From Rhineura floridana (taxonomy: Eukaryota > Chordata > Lepidosauria > Squamata > Rhineuridae): 64,000 nucleotides of DNA. Where the stretch lies: NCBI RefSeq assembly GCF_030035675.1, contig NC_084482.1, forward strand, positions 75,305,120 to 75,369,119, given 5' to 3'. Position numbers and translations under genes: made by a program. Positions 21,461 through 32,813 of this stretch are shown here, piece by piece; within the stretch, counting starts at the first letter, position 1, and each line of letters starts with the position of its first letter. The notes beneath the pieces are model-generated. The model saw only the letters and a program-made list of their open reading frames with translations. It did not search any database and had not been told where the DNA came from.

Positions 21461-21659
21461 AGGAGCATAGGAAGCTGCCTTATACTGAGTCAGGTGAAGG
21501 GTCCATCTAACTCAGTATTGTCTACACTGACAGGCAGCGGCTCTCCAAGGTTTTAGGCAAGAGTCTCTCCTAGCCCTGCCTGAAGATGCCGGGAATTGAA
21601 CCTGGAGCCTTCTGCATACAAGGCAAATGGTCTGCCACTGAGCTACAGCCGTTCCCCTG
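21461..21659 (-). mobile_element. tRNA-derived SINE (Ala-like head)
   Basis: On the minus strand the head has an A box (tagctcagtggcaga, complement of 21631-21645) and a B box complementary to attgaacctgg near 21596. The body contains the aggcagcggctctccaaggt stretch common in reptile genomes. It is not a functional tRNA gene, because the head is diverged and fused to a long non-tRNA body. Confidence 0.8.
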
Positions 21660-21828
21660 AGTTGTAGTATCTGGAATTGTTGGGCCAAATGTGGTGGGAA
21701 AGGGACCTATTGCACGGATTCAGGGATTCCTCTCACACCTGTCATAATTGTTTTTCACTTTATAGCTTCAAAATTGGAGCTACTTCTAGCTCATTCATAA
21801 ATGTTAGCTAACCCAGAAGGCAAGCTTC

Positions 21829-22175
21829 TCTGTTACTAGGGTTGCCAGGTTCAATCCCTGTGACTGATCCTGTATGTTTAGGAGAAAAGAAAGTCAGCCA
21901 AGTGCAGGTGTTCTTGCAACCCTGTGATGGGAAAAACCACAAGGTGGAATCCTCCCTGCACAACTTTTAAAGATACAAAAGACCTCTTGGAGGCTGGGCC
22001 TGGCAACCAAGAGGTCTTCTATATCTTTAAAAGTTGTGCAGGGAGGAGGGAGAATTCCACCTTGTGGTTTTTCTCATTACAGGGTTACAAGAACACCTGC
22101 ACTTGGCTGACTTTCTTTTCTCCTAAAGATACAGGATCAGTCTCAGGGATTGAACCTGGCAACCCTATCTGTTAC
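21829..22175. mobile_element. Near-perfect palindromic hAT MITE with 8-bp target duplication
   Basis: The element occupies 21837-22167 and is flanked by identical 8-bp copies of tctgttac (21829-21836 and 22168-22175). Arms 21837-21990 and 22007-22167 are almost fully complementary around a 16-bp loop, and the ends read tagggttgccagg. No coding capacity is seen. The 8-bp duplication and terminal form point to the hAT superfamily. The high arm identity suggests a recent insertion. Confidence 0.9.
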
Positions 22176-23327
22176 TGATACGAGCTATAGAAAGCCCATT
22201 ATACTTGTGCTCTGTAGTGTGTGGTGACTTCAGTTTGCTTTCAGATGCAGTTCAAGATGTTAATATCAGAAGCTCAGGAAACCTGGGAACCTGAGTGTTC
22301 CCAGCCTTTATAACAGCAAGGTTTCCTGTGTGAAGGACAAAAGTGGTTCAGCCTCCTCTAATGTAGCTAAGCCCCCCCCCCCAAAAAAATGGATTGAGTG
22401 GTGGATCTTGCTCAGGCAGGGGCTGATGAACCAGCAGAGCCCGTGAAGGTTCCTTTGGAGGAATGGAATCTGAGAAAGAAAGCTGAAGGGAAATAAGGCT
22501 TGCATATAGATCTCCCTCATTCAGTACAGATGGATAGCTGTATAGCTCTCAACTTTGCCCAGATACCATTCCAGCTGCCCAATGAAGGTGGAGGAAAAAT
22601 CTTATATAATAACACTATCCACACACCTGTTAAGAATATATTTTCTGCCCAAAGATGCCTCATCTTCAGGAAGCTGGATCATCCTTTAAAAACTGAAATT
22701 CTACAAAAACTTATATAGGTGCTTCTCCTGTGTGAAAATGAGACAGTGAAGTCCCCATACAAGAACCTCATTAAAGCATATATATGAATTGGACCCAATA
22801 GGGGCCCATGCCTTTGGAACTTCCTACCTTCCTCAATTTTATCTGATTTTTTTCTTTAGGAAACGGTGCAAAATACTCCTTTAGACTGTCTTCTGCTACA
22901 CAACAGGGATCTCTGATTTAGACTACTTACCACTTTAATATTCTATGCCAGTGTGTCTCAAATGCTGTGCTCAGTATTGGAGAGGAGGGGGCGGCAGACT
23001 GAGCATGGCATTGCTAATAGTCTTAACAACACAAAAAGTTTGGGCTTTCCCTCTATTTGTGTTCTCCTGATGGATAAGAACCCCAGCAAGAAATGCTCTT
23101 AAACCTTTCCCTGTCAAAAGAGAAAAGTATCTTTAAAATCCTTTTCAAGGTCACCTTTCCTTTAAGCTGTGTCTAAATGAAACTCTTCTCTTGGCACAAG
23201 AAGATTGGGAAACTGCATATAAAAATGTACTCCAGTTGCCTGTTAGGGTGAGGATGGGCAAGAAATGGAGGGAAGCATTGAGAGTGCTTATGAGAAAATC
23301 TTATTTTTGCATGCATAGTTGTAGTCA

Positions 23328-23422
23328 ATGAAGTCCTACTTGGAGTAGACCCATTGAAATAAATGAACCTAAATTGACCATATATATTAACTTCAATGGG
23401 CCTATTCTGAGTAGGACTAGCC
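23328..23422. repeat. Palindromic repeat (short MITE)
   Basis: The left arm agtcctacttggagtagacc and right arm ggcctattctgagtaggact are complementary apart from a few mismatches, with a central AT-rich part. It is a non-autonomous fold-back element of undetermined superfamily. Confidence 0.65.
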
Positions 23423-25226
23423 ACCCAAATTATTCAGTCTGCTAATGTCAGTCTTAGCCAGCTGCAACCACAATGCCAAAGACAAGCCAAATGATTTCCA
23501 TCCCTATAGCACATAAAAACAGGGAGGAGGTAATGGTTTTCTTTGATGGGCAGATATGTGGCCAGGTGACCTACAGAAATCAGACCTCTCCCTTTTTTGG
23601 ATGTTCAGTAACACTAGCACGCTTACTAAGACGCAGATCTCTTTTGAGTTTTAACAGTTGGCAGATGTTTTCCCCTCTATGGGGGAACATTTCAACCGCC
23701 AAGGACACATTGTATTTGTTTGTAAGGTGGTTATCCTTGCACAAAAGGGAGACTGCAACAAGAAACTGCTAAATTACAATACATCCAGTGGTTCAATGCT
23801 ATCAGTTGTGGATTGAATTGTCAGTGGATTTTATCACCCTACATGTGTTAATTGGCTTATCAATACTAGGATATCTGAGTTATCAACACAGGGTTTTGTT
23901 TTGGTTTTTCCCCGAATGGCCACTACTTTTCTGCATTCCCTTCTGACCTCACTGTCCCCAGTCCCCCCCCCCCGTATATATGTGCCTGCAACTCAGAATA
24001 ATACTTCATGTATCTGAAATGGGCTGTAGTCCATGAAAATTTATGCCATAATACATTTGTCTCTAAGGTACTGCAAGAACCCCCTATTATTCTTGCTGCA
24101 AGAGACAGCTTATCCCTCTGGAAACTGTAATAATGCAGTAGGTATAACTTGGAGTCATTTCAGCATAGGGCTGCCTTCACTATTAAAAAACAAAGCAGGT
24201 TTGAATAGCTTTTACTTGCATTTTCATGTGCCCTAAAGAACACCCAAGTGCTTTTCTGGAAATAAGCCCTGGCCCTTATTGTACTGTCTGCATTTAAGGC
24301 TAAAAGATTTCCTGTGGTCTCAAAAACGGCCCTGGACTCTTCCTCAGCTGTTCACATACCATGTATGCTGCGCTCAGATTCAGATATTTCACAGTAACAG
24401 AAGGAAAATTTACAGCTGGAAAATAGCTGCCTTTGTTGTATTTTGTTAAATCTCCTCTCCGCAGGGAAATAAAGATGATGGCACCAATCCAAGTTTCATA
24501 TTCTGTCGTGGGCAGGAGCTACATCCTTCTCCCTTTTAATCAGATGCTTATTTACATCAATGCATGACCACACCACTGCAATTTGCTTTGATCCTTGGCA
24601 GCGCCCACTACAGGGGCCACATTTTATTCCAAACAAACTCTGTCTCATATCTATCTCTTTGAACTCATTATAGGAGAAGAAATCACCATGCTAGTCCAAA
24701 GCAGAGGTCTAGCCAGCAGTTGGAGAGACTGGTCTATTACTATCTGGCTGCAGTTCCTCATCATCATACACTCTGTGCCCTTAAGATTCTACAGTGTGTG
24801 CGTGGTGCATCAAATAGGTAGACAAAAGGAACATAGCAGCAGAAAGTGGAGCTTAACACTGGCTGTTACATGTAAAGTTCTGTGGGATGGTCTTGCTGTT
24901 ACATGTGTCTGTAATAAGTAAAGTAATAAGGTTTGAGAAGGAGATACGCATCTTGGAAAGATGCAACTACACTCAGGTATGTCTCTGCACACTACAAATG
25001 GTTTAAATCCAGTATAACTACTATGAGCCCCTGCAAAGAATGCTGGGGAGCCTTACTAGAGATTAAAAATATAACTCCCAGGGTTTCTTGAAGGGGATAA
25101 ATGAGTTATAATTGGATTTGGAACTGATTTAAATTTGTGGTATGTAGACCTATCCTCTGAGGTTCACCCACCTCAAACAAGTACTACGCTGTCTCTGGCA
25201 CAAGCTTTCAAATTATAAGAAAGGTA

Positions 25227-26440
25227 AAAGTAGTAGTAGTAGTAAATATATTTATTGCCTGCCCTTCACCATGAGGTCCCTGGGCAGGTTACAGAAATTT
25301 AAAATACAGTATTAAAAACTATTAAAGCATTTTACATTCATAGGAGTAGAGTGGGTCCTGAAAACATACCTCTCAGGTGCTGAAGGCCAGGGTAAAGAGG
25401 TGTCTTTAGCATTTGCTAAAAACTATATAGTGAAGGTGTCAGATGCAGCTCTGTAGGGAAGGAATTCCATAACTTAGGGTCAGCCACAGAGTAAGCCCTC
25501 TCTCCGGCCACCATCCTCCAAACTTCTGAGAGTGGTGGAACTACCAAGAAGGCTCCCTCTGCTACCCTCCACACCTGAGCGGGTCTGTAGAGAAGGGCAC
25601 GGTCTCAGATATTTGGGGCCTAAGTCGTTTAGGGCTTTAAACACTAAAGTGAGCACCTGAAATTTGGCCCAGAAACAAACTGGCAGCCAATGCAACTGTT
25701 TTAGAACAGGGATTATATGAGTTATAAAAGCAACCTCAGCCAGTAATCTTCATTTTGGACCCCTTGAAGTTTCCAAGTCATCTTAAAGGGCAGCCCCATG
25801 TAGAGCACATTGCAACAATCCAATCTGGAAGCTACCTGAGCATGGCGTACTATTGCCAATTCATCTCTGTCTGAAAGAGCTGGAATAGGCACTCCTAGCC
25901 ATTGAGGGTACCTGAGCCTCCAGTGCCAATGTTGGATCGAGGAGTACCCCCAAGCTACGAACCTGCTCCTTCCAGGAGAGGGGAACCCTATCCAGAACAG
26001 GCAGTCTTCCCATTGCCTGGACTTGAGAACTTGGAACATATAACACCTCTGTCTTTTCAGGATTCAGTTTGAGTTTGTTGGCCCACATCCAGCCCATCAC
26101 TGCCTCCAGACACCTGTCTAGCATCTCCTCCACTTCTCCTAATTCAGATAGAACAGAGAGGTAGCGATGAGTGTCATCCGCATATTGGTGACACTTCACT
26201 CCAAAACTCTGTTGATTGCTCCCAAAAGCTTCATATGTATGTTAAATAGCATGGGGAACAAGATGGAACCCTGTGGGACACCACAGTAAAGCTCCCATTG
26301 ATTCAAACAGAAGACTCACATAATTATTTTCCCTGGAAGTAGGAGCAGAACCACTGAAGTTCAGTGCCCCCAACCCCCACTACTTTGAGCCGCTGCAGAC
26401 GGATATTGTGGTCAATGGTATCAAAAGAAATTGAAATAGT
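25227..26440 (-). mobile_element. L2-type LINE, 3' half, degraded
   Basis: On the minus strand the reverse-transcriptase pieces appear in order: YADDTHRYLS near 26170 (the YADD catalytic box), LKLNPEKTEVLYV, VPLSWKEQVRSLGVLLDP near 25970, and MHWLPVCFWAKFQVLTLVFK near 25660. The 3' tail lies at the low-coordinate end with a short GTA repeat (25229-25243). Stops and frame changes are present. Confidence 0.88.
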
Positions 26441-26848
26441 CCTGCTGTTTACACAACAGAGAAGAGGCTGAAGGACACATGGATATGTAAAGCTGAAACA
26501 AAAAAACTAAAGCTATTCACATTTTTAATTGTAGTGTTTGATTAATTTTATTAATTTGCACTGGTAGCTTCTACTTGAAATGCACTAATTTGTTAAAACA
26601 TGATTGTTTTAGTGCTCAGATTTCAGATGAGTTCATTATTGACCTAATTTGAACTCTGTCTCTGTGCTCAAAATCAAACTAATAATGTCCATGCTCATGC
26701 AGTCAAAATAGCTAAAATGAAATGTCAGATTTTATCCCTTTTATTGCAGTGGAGAAAACTGCTACTTTTGAATACCCAGTTGTCAATCATGTCCTGAACA
26801 GAATAGTATTGCTATGTAAGGGAATAAGAGGCTTTTAAGCAGAGGTTG

Positions 26849-27053
26849 AGAGCCAGTGTTGTGTAGTGGTTAAGGTGCTGGACTACAACCTGGGAGACTA
26901 GGGTTCGAATCCCCACACAGCCATGAAGCTCACTGGGTGACCTTGGGCCAGTCACTGCCTCTCAGCCTCAGAGGAAGGCAATGGTAAACCACCTCTGCAT
27001 ACAGCTTACCATGAAAACCCTATTCATAGGGTCGCCATAAGTTGATTGTGAAT
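26849..27053 (+). mobile_element. tRNA-derived SINE (Sauria/ACA type), well preserved
   Basis: The head has the A-box segment gtgtagtggttaaggtgc and the B box ggttcgaatcc. The body has ccatgaagctcactgggtga. The tail tattcatagggtcgccataa matches the 3' end of the BovB LINE at 28402 and 40062 in the same orientation relative to transcription. That supports mobilisation by BovB machinery. Confidence 0.88.
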
Positions 27054-28401
27054 AATTTTCTCATGGTGTTTTCTGGCACTTGATGGATAGAGACAGGGCC
27101 TCATTCTGTTGGATATACAAGAAATAAACATGAAAGGTGAAGATGGCAAAGTCAAGAACAAGTAATAAAGAAAAGCAAAATCAAGAATGGGTAGGGTATT
27201 AAGAAATTAAGCAAAGTATGAAAAAATATGTTATTAGCAATGACTACTGTATTAGATATGGCTACTCAGGGCTAGTCGTAGGATAAATGGCGCTCTGGGA
27301 GAAAAATGCTTCCACCTATGGTCAGATTTTCAGGGCCACCCAGAGGGTATATGGAGCTTGGTATAAAGACCCATGCATGTGTGTACAAAGCTGGGGACCA
27401 CATGTGGGTGTTTCTGCATGCATGGACCACATGTGAGAATACTTACCTGCAGCTCCTTGTTGCCCTGGAATCAAGCAGAATGACAGATGTGCTTCATTTT
27501 TGAATAGGGATCGGGTTGTGCTTCTCCTGAGTATCTCCCTCCTATTCCAACCACCTTCTGAGAGAACTTATTTCTGCTTCCCAGGGCTAAGTCTCACAGG
27601 TCTTTTGGTTGTGGCCCACTGCTGGCCTTTTCCACTACTCACTCTGGAAGGATTCCTCCCTTAATGCTTAGCCTCACACCACTCCTACACCTTTGCCTGT
27701 GATGAATGCCACAGAAAATTACTCTCCAGTGGCACCTTGCCTGGAAATCTTAGGGTGTGTTCACTCACTCATTTATTCCATTGATGTTTACCCAGTGCAA
27801 ATGACATTGAAGTGGAAATTGAAAAAGAAACATACTTTAAAGCTGATTGAAGGAAGATAATTTTTGTAGGTAGTACCCAAACAATCTGTAGAACTTTGGG
27901 GGGGAAAGAGGTTACAGACACTTGTTTTTTGCTACTCTAGCTCACTGCAGACAGTACATTAAAAAAAACACAGCTGCTGAGCCCCGCTCTGCTTAGCACC
28001 CTGGGCGACCGACCACCCAGCTCACCCACCCCTAAGGCCAGTCCTGTGACTACTGATGATACTTGAAAATAAAGCTAGTTTACTGCTAGAACAGCACTTG
28101 CAAAGAACAGAAAATTATTGTGCTTTGTATGTCTTGCTTTATCTTCTAGCATCTGTCTTTAACATACACACATCCTTAGGGTATATGTAAAGCCATGTAA
28201 AGCCTCTGAAGGTTGTGTGTCCCTGCTACCCTCTGTATAGTGTCTAGAATGTTAGTGGTACTATAGCTGTCTGGCTGTCCCTTCCAGAGAAAGTGAGACA
28301 GATAGACAGACCGAGATGGATGGGATAGTCTGTTACAGCAAAAACAATGAAGAATCCTGTGGCATCTTAAAGACTATCATATTTATTATAATAAATAACT
28401 G

Positions 28402-29080
28402 TGTGTTTGTGTTATGTGCCTTCAAGTCTGTTACGACTTATGGCGACCCTATGAATTAGTGCCCTTCAATAGCATCTGTCATAAACCACCCTGTTCAGAT
28501 CCTGCAAGTTTGGGTCTGTGGCTTCCTTTATGGAATCAATCCATCTCTTGTTTGGCCTTCCTCTTTTTCTACTCCCTGCTGTTTTTCCCAGCATTATTAT
28601 CTTTTCTAGAGAATCATGTCTTCTCATTATGTGTCCAAAGTATGATAGCTTCAGTTTCATTATTTTAGCTTCGAGTGATAGTTCTGGTTTAATTTGTTCT
28701 AACACCCAATTATTTGTCTTTCTGGTATCTGCAAAGCTCTCACCATATTTCAAATGAGTTGATTTTTCTCTTATCCACTTTTTTCACTGTCCAACTTTCA
28801 CATCCATGCATAGAGATCGGGAATACAATGGTCTGAATGATCCTGACTTTGGTCTTCAGTGATACCTTTGCATTTGAGGACCTTTTCTAGTTCTCTCATA
28901 GCTACCCTCCCCAGTCCTCACCTTCTTCTGATTTCTTGACTATTGTCTCCATTTTGGTTAATGATTGTGCCAAGGTATTGATAATCCTTGACTTCAGTGT
29001 CCTCATTGATGACTTTAAAGTTACATAAATCTTCTGTTGTCATTACTTTAGTCTTCTTGATGTTCAGCTGTAGTCCTCCT
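28402..29080 (-). mobile_element. RTE-BovB LINE, 3' segment (left of a nested hAT)
   Basis: On the minus strand the region encodes the BovB C-terminus, with LKLSYFGHIMRRHDSLEKII near 28630 and GRPNKRWIDSIKEATD near 28550. Its 3' end carries the cataagtcgtaacagactt tail at the low-coordinate side. The element resumes at 32521 after a hAT insertion. A related copy lies at 40062-40600. Confidence 0.9.
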
Positions 29081-29264
29081 CAGTGGCATACCAAGGGCAG
29101 AGCGGTGGGAACTGTCTGCCCTGGGTGCAGGCAATAAGGGGGTGCATTGTCTGCCCCTGAGCCTGATGCAGAAGCTGGAGCAGTGCGAGATGGATCTGAC
29201 TCGCTTGGCAGCCTCTGTCTGGGCGAGCGCCTTTTCTTCTTCACCTCTGGGATGCACTGCCACT

Positions 29265-29530
29265 GCAGACACTTTGGGCTGCGCGGAGCTGAGCGGCGTG
29301 ACGGGCATGCTCTTGGTGGGCTCCAGCATCACCAAGCTGAGAGCTGCTCTGTCACTCAGCAGTGGCGAGGTCGCCCTCAAGTCCAGTCCATGCACTCGAC
29401 AGACAGTGATGTGAGCCGCTGCGTTAACACTATGAACACCTGAGAGGTTGCTACCGCCTCGCCGCTTACAAGCTGCTCAAAGAGATGGTTTTCTTGCAGA
29501 GCTTGGAGCATCCCGGCATCATCAAGGCAT
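29265..29530 (+). pseudogene. PKDCC: Fragment resembling PKDCC (VLK) kinase, inside the hAT element
   Basis: PKDCC is a secreted tyrosine kinase acting in the secretory pathway and extracellular matrix. Here + strand translation gives LGCAELSGVTGMLLVGSS, then GEVALKS, SRCV and [20 protein letters not shown] followed by SLEHPGIIK. These appear in the order of the kinase N-lobe (as I recall it, PKDCC reads [34 protein letters not shown]). Small insertions and deletions shift the frame between blocks, so it is not functional. It is far more GC- and CpG-rich than its surroundings. It could be a captured genomic exon or a retrocopy piece; a related secreted kinase is possible. Confidence 0.65.
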
Positions 29531-29939
29531 GTAGTACCGGTCTCGGGCAGTCAGGCATCCAACTACCGACCTAGTCTGCAGTATTGAATTATTTGGGGGT
29601 ACAACCCAGTATGTGCCTTTATAGCACAGTCATGTCTATCTCTTAGGATTGCAGCCTAAATCCCACTGAAAATAATTTATGCCATAATTAAGGTTGCCAG
29701 TCTTAATTTCGTGAGAGGAAGCCCTATTGAGCAGAGTGGGGGTTATTTTTGAGGAAGCCTGTGTGGAAACCATACATTTAACTCCCCACCACCCAGTAAT
29801 TTCAAGTGTGTGGGGGGGGGGCAGGGAGGAAAATGATGTCTGTACATGCTTAACTGAACTTTATTTTTCATTATAATTTTTTTCACATGGCCTAGTACTT
29901 GATTCATCACCTAGAAAAATGTTATAGGATTGCTTATAG

Positions 29940-30180
29940 CGCTGACCTCAAACTAACAGCACAGTCCTATGTATGCTTATTCAGAAGTAAATTTCATTAT
30001 GTTCAATGGGACTTACTCTCTGGTAAATGTTTTAGGATTATAAACTTTCACTGGTGCAGTCCTTCCTTCTTTGTAAGAGGATCCCAAATGTAACCCCAAA
30101 CTTGTTTTCTTGGAAGCAAGTTCCACTGGGTTCAGTGTGGCTTGCTTTCAAGTAAGCGGGTCTAGAGTTGCACCTTGAAG
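29940..30180. repeat. Two adjacent copies of a short interspersed repeat
   Basis: The stretches at about 29951-30042 (agtcctatgtatgcttattc, then caatgggacttactct) and 30079-30180 (a more eroded caagttccactgggttcag, then caagtaagcgggtctag) resemble one another. They may be MITE or LTR-derived debris inside the hAT interior; the family is not recognised. Confidence 0.4.
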
Positions 30181-30837
30181 ACATGTATTTAATCACTTTG
30201 CAACAGTGGTGTGCATTATTTTGGATTTAAACTGATTGCAACTGGATCCCAAATAGTTAATTTTATATAATGAAAAGTGGGGTATGAACTTTAATATTGA
30301 ACTTTTTTTTAAAAAAAGTATTTAATAAGAAATCTCTTTTAATTAAAGTAAAAGAGATTGGGATCAGAGTCTAAACTGATGTAATTCCCAGTATTTCTGC
30401 TTTTAGCAGAGTTTTGGAGTTGTCAAGGGATAACTTGTCCCAGCAAAGTGCCTTTGGTAGCTTCACCTGCTGTTGAAGGGTGTATTTTTCATTTACCTGG
30501 GACAAGCTACTGATAATTGCTGGAGCAGGTTACCAAGACCATGTTGTATGCCATGATCTACCACTTCCCTCATGCCTGCTTAGAAATCCACTTTCTGGTT
30601 ATTTCTTTTCTCTCTGCCCCCCCCATCTTATTAAGGAAGAAAAAAGCTTTCCCATCATTGACAACCTTACTATCCTATAATGACTGGATAGAGGTCCAGT
30701 GTAGCCTTTTTTTCTTGGCCATTTTCCCACCTCCTTCTGAGGATGGGCAGAAGGCAGATCAGGATCTACCAGTAGATCTCTGGGGGAGTTGTACTCGATT
30801 GGCAAGGGTATCGGGCTCCCAGTAGTATAACAATGGA

Positions 30838-30878
30838 AATGGACTGCCTTCAAGTCGATCCCGATTTATGGCAACCCT
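30838..30878 (-). mobile_element. Short BovB/SINE 3'-tail fragment at the transposase border
   Basis: The stretch gccttcaagtcgatcccgat, then ttatggcaaccct, is the complement of the BovB-type 3' tail found at 28402, 40062 and the SINEs. Only about 40 bp remain, abutting the start of recognisable transposase sequence. Confidence 0.65.
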
Positions 30879-32211
30879 CCAAAAATTCAAAATGAATTCA
30901 TTCATCTTCTGGGAAATTACATCAAAGAAAAAATAGTGCAGGATATAAAAAAAGCAAAATACTTTAGAATTCTTTTTGATAGCACTCTTGATGTTTCACA
31001 CACTGATCAAATGTGTGAAGTGATCAGATACGTCCATATTGAAGATGGTAAAGTTGAAATAAAGGAATAATTCTTGGGCTTCTTTCCTATTTCTGGGAAG
31101 ACTGCTGCTGAACTCACAGAAGTTATCTTAAAACAACTGGATAGTGATGGACTGGACATAAACCTCTGTCATGGTCAAGGATATGACAACGTTGCAACTA
31201 TGGCGGTATTCACAGTGGTGTTCAGGCAAAACTCAAAGAAATTAAGTCCTTATTTGTGTCAGTAAAGACAAATTTTGAAAAGTTAATCTCAACCTTTGAA
31301 GTACTGTGCAGTCCACAAGAAAATGTGGACACATGAGGATCAGCTCAGATTTTGCTCTCTGCTGTATGCGGTTTTTCTTTTCTGTTATCTTTTTTTCTGG
31401 TGTGAAGTTTTAGATGAGGTTAATCAGTCACAAAAATATTAGCAAACAGCCGGAATCAGCCTTGAACAATGTACAGTGAAACTCCAAGCTTTAAAGTTGT
31501 TCCTTGAAGATCAGTGCACAGAAATTGTGGACGTCATTAACTATGCAACAACAAAATGTAAGGAAATGGACATTTACATAGAAAAAAGAATCAAATTTCA
31601 GAGAAGAATGACAGGAGAAACGACAAAAGATGCTGGTCTTACATTGCCAGAAGACATCAAAAGGGCAATGTTTGAATGCCTCGATCGTTTTCATCAAGAA
31701 CTGGACACTCATTGTAAAGCAATGGATCAAATAATGTCAATGTTCCGCTATCATTCAGCCATTTTCTCTGATTTTTGCAGAAGAAAAACTTCAGAAGTTT
31801 TTACCAAATGTAATAGAAATTTATGATGAATTTTCTGGTGAAGATATTTTAGTGGAAATTTTTTGACTGCGGAGACATTTGAAAGCAGCTAGAATTGATC
31901 CCGAAGAAACAAAGACCTGGAAAGTATTGCAATTTCTGGAATTTATTGTGAAATGGGATTTTTATGAATCTCTGCCAAACTTATCCTTATGTTTAAGACT
32001 TTTCCTAAATATTTGTATATCCGTTGCTTCATGTGAAAGAAACTTTTTGAAATTAAAATTAATAAAAAGTGTTCTTCGATCAACTATGAGCAAAGATAGA
32101 TTGACAAATCTGGCTATACTGTCTATTGAACATGAATATGTGAAGAAGATCTATTTTGACGAAGTCATTGACAAATTTGCAGAAGTTAAGGCTCGAAAAC
32201 AGAAGCTGTAA
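30879..32211 (+). pseudogene. hAT transposase remnant (RNase H-like part and dimerisation domain)
   Basis: The residual frames contain FPISGKTAAELTEVILKQLD, then GLDINLCHGQGYDN (31080-31200), typical of Tip100/ZMYM1-type hAT transposases. The C-terminal hAT dimerisation motif SVASCERNFLKLKLIKS, then LRSTMSKDRLTNLAILSIEHE, lies at about 32020-32130. The N-terminal zinc-finger part is missing, and several stops and frame changes make it inactive. The best-preserved segment, 31879-32211, ends in a natural-looking stop. Confidence 0.85.
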
Positions 32212-32520
32212 TGTTGTTATTCATTACTGTGACAGACCAATATGTAGGTATAAGTTTCCCCCCTTTTTTCAAAAAATACATTAATGTAATTAAAAAGTAT
32301 TAATCCATTACTTTTTTCCTTTTTTGTACGGTAATATTTATTTTTTTTTATTTTTTTTACTGGCATGATTATATATACGCATTTCAGTAAAAGAAAAATT
32401 TCACTGTCTGCGTTTCTTTTCTGGCCATTATTTGTTTCATTTCATGATTATTACTGAAAATGATTTTGTCCTATAGAAGAGGGGGGTGTTAAAAAATGAT
32501 CCTCTCCGGGTGCGCCACTA

Positions 32521-32813
32521 GTCCTGCTTTTGTGCTTTCCTCTTTAACTTTCATCAGCGTTCATTTCAAATCATTACTGGTTTCTGCTATGGTATGGCAT
32601 CATCTGTGTATATTAAATTATTGATATTTCTCCCTCCAATTTTTCATACCTCCTTCATCTTGGTCCATTCCCGCTTTCCATATGATATGTTCTGCATATA
32701 AATTAAACAAATACTCCCTACTGGAAGGATGGAATATATATAAATAAATAAATAAGGTGATAAAATACACCTGTCTCACACCCTTTCCGATGGGGAACTA
32801 ATCGGTTTCTCCA
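32521..32813 (-). mobile_element. RTE-BovB LINE, continuation right of the nested hAT
   Basis: The sequence resumes the LINE interrupted at 29080 (tcctgcttttgtgctttcct, then ttcatttcaaatcattactg). A small interruption near 32712-32755 with a taaataaataaataa tail may be another repeat end. The LINE fades out near 32813. Confidence 0.8.

Larger units (their letters stand above)
29073..32528 (+). mobile_element. hAT transposon (Tip100/ZMYM-like), degraded, with 8-bp target duplication
   Basis: The termini cagtggcataccaag (from 29081) and gtgcgccacta (to 32520) form imperfect hAT inverted repeats. They are flanked by gtcctcct (29073-29080) and gtcctgct (32521-32528), a 7/8 matched target duplication. 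The insertion splits a BovB LINE whose two parts are collinear across it. Only the middle and C-terminal transposase remain (30879-32211). The left interior (about 29142-30878) is unrelated sequence, including a PKDCC-like kinase fragment. Confidence 0.85.
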
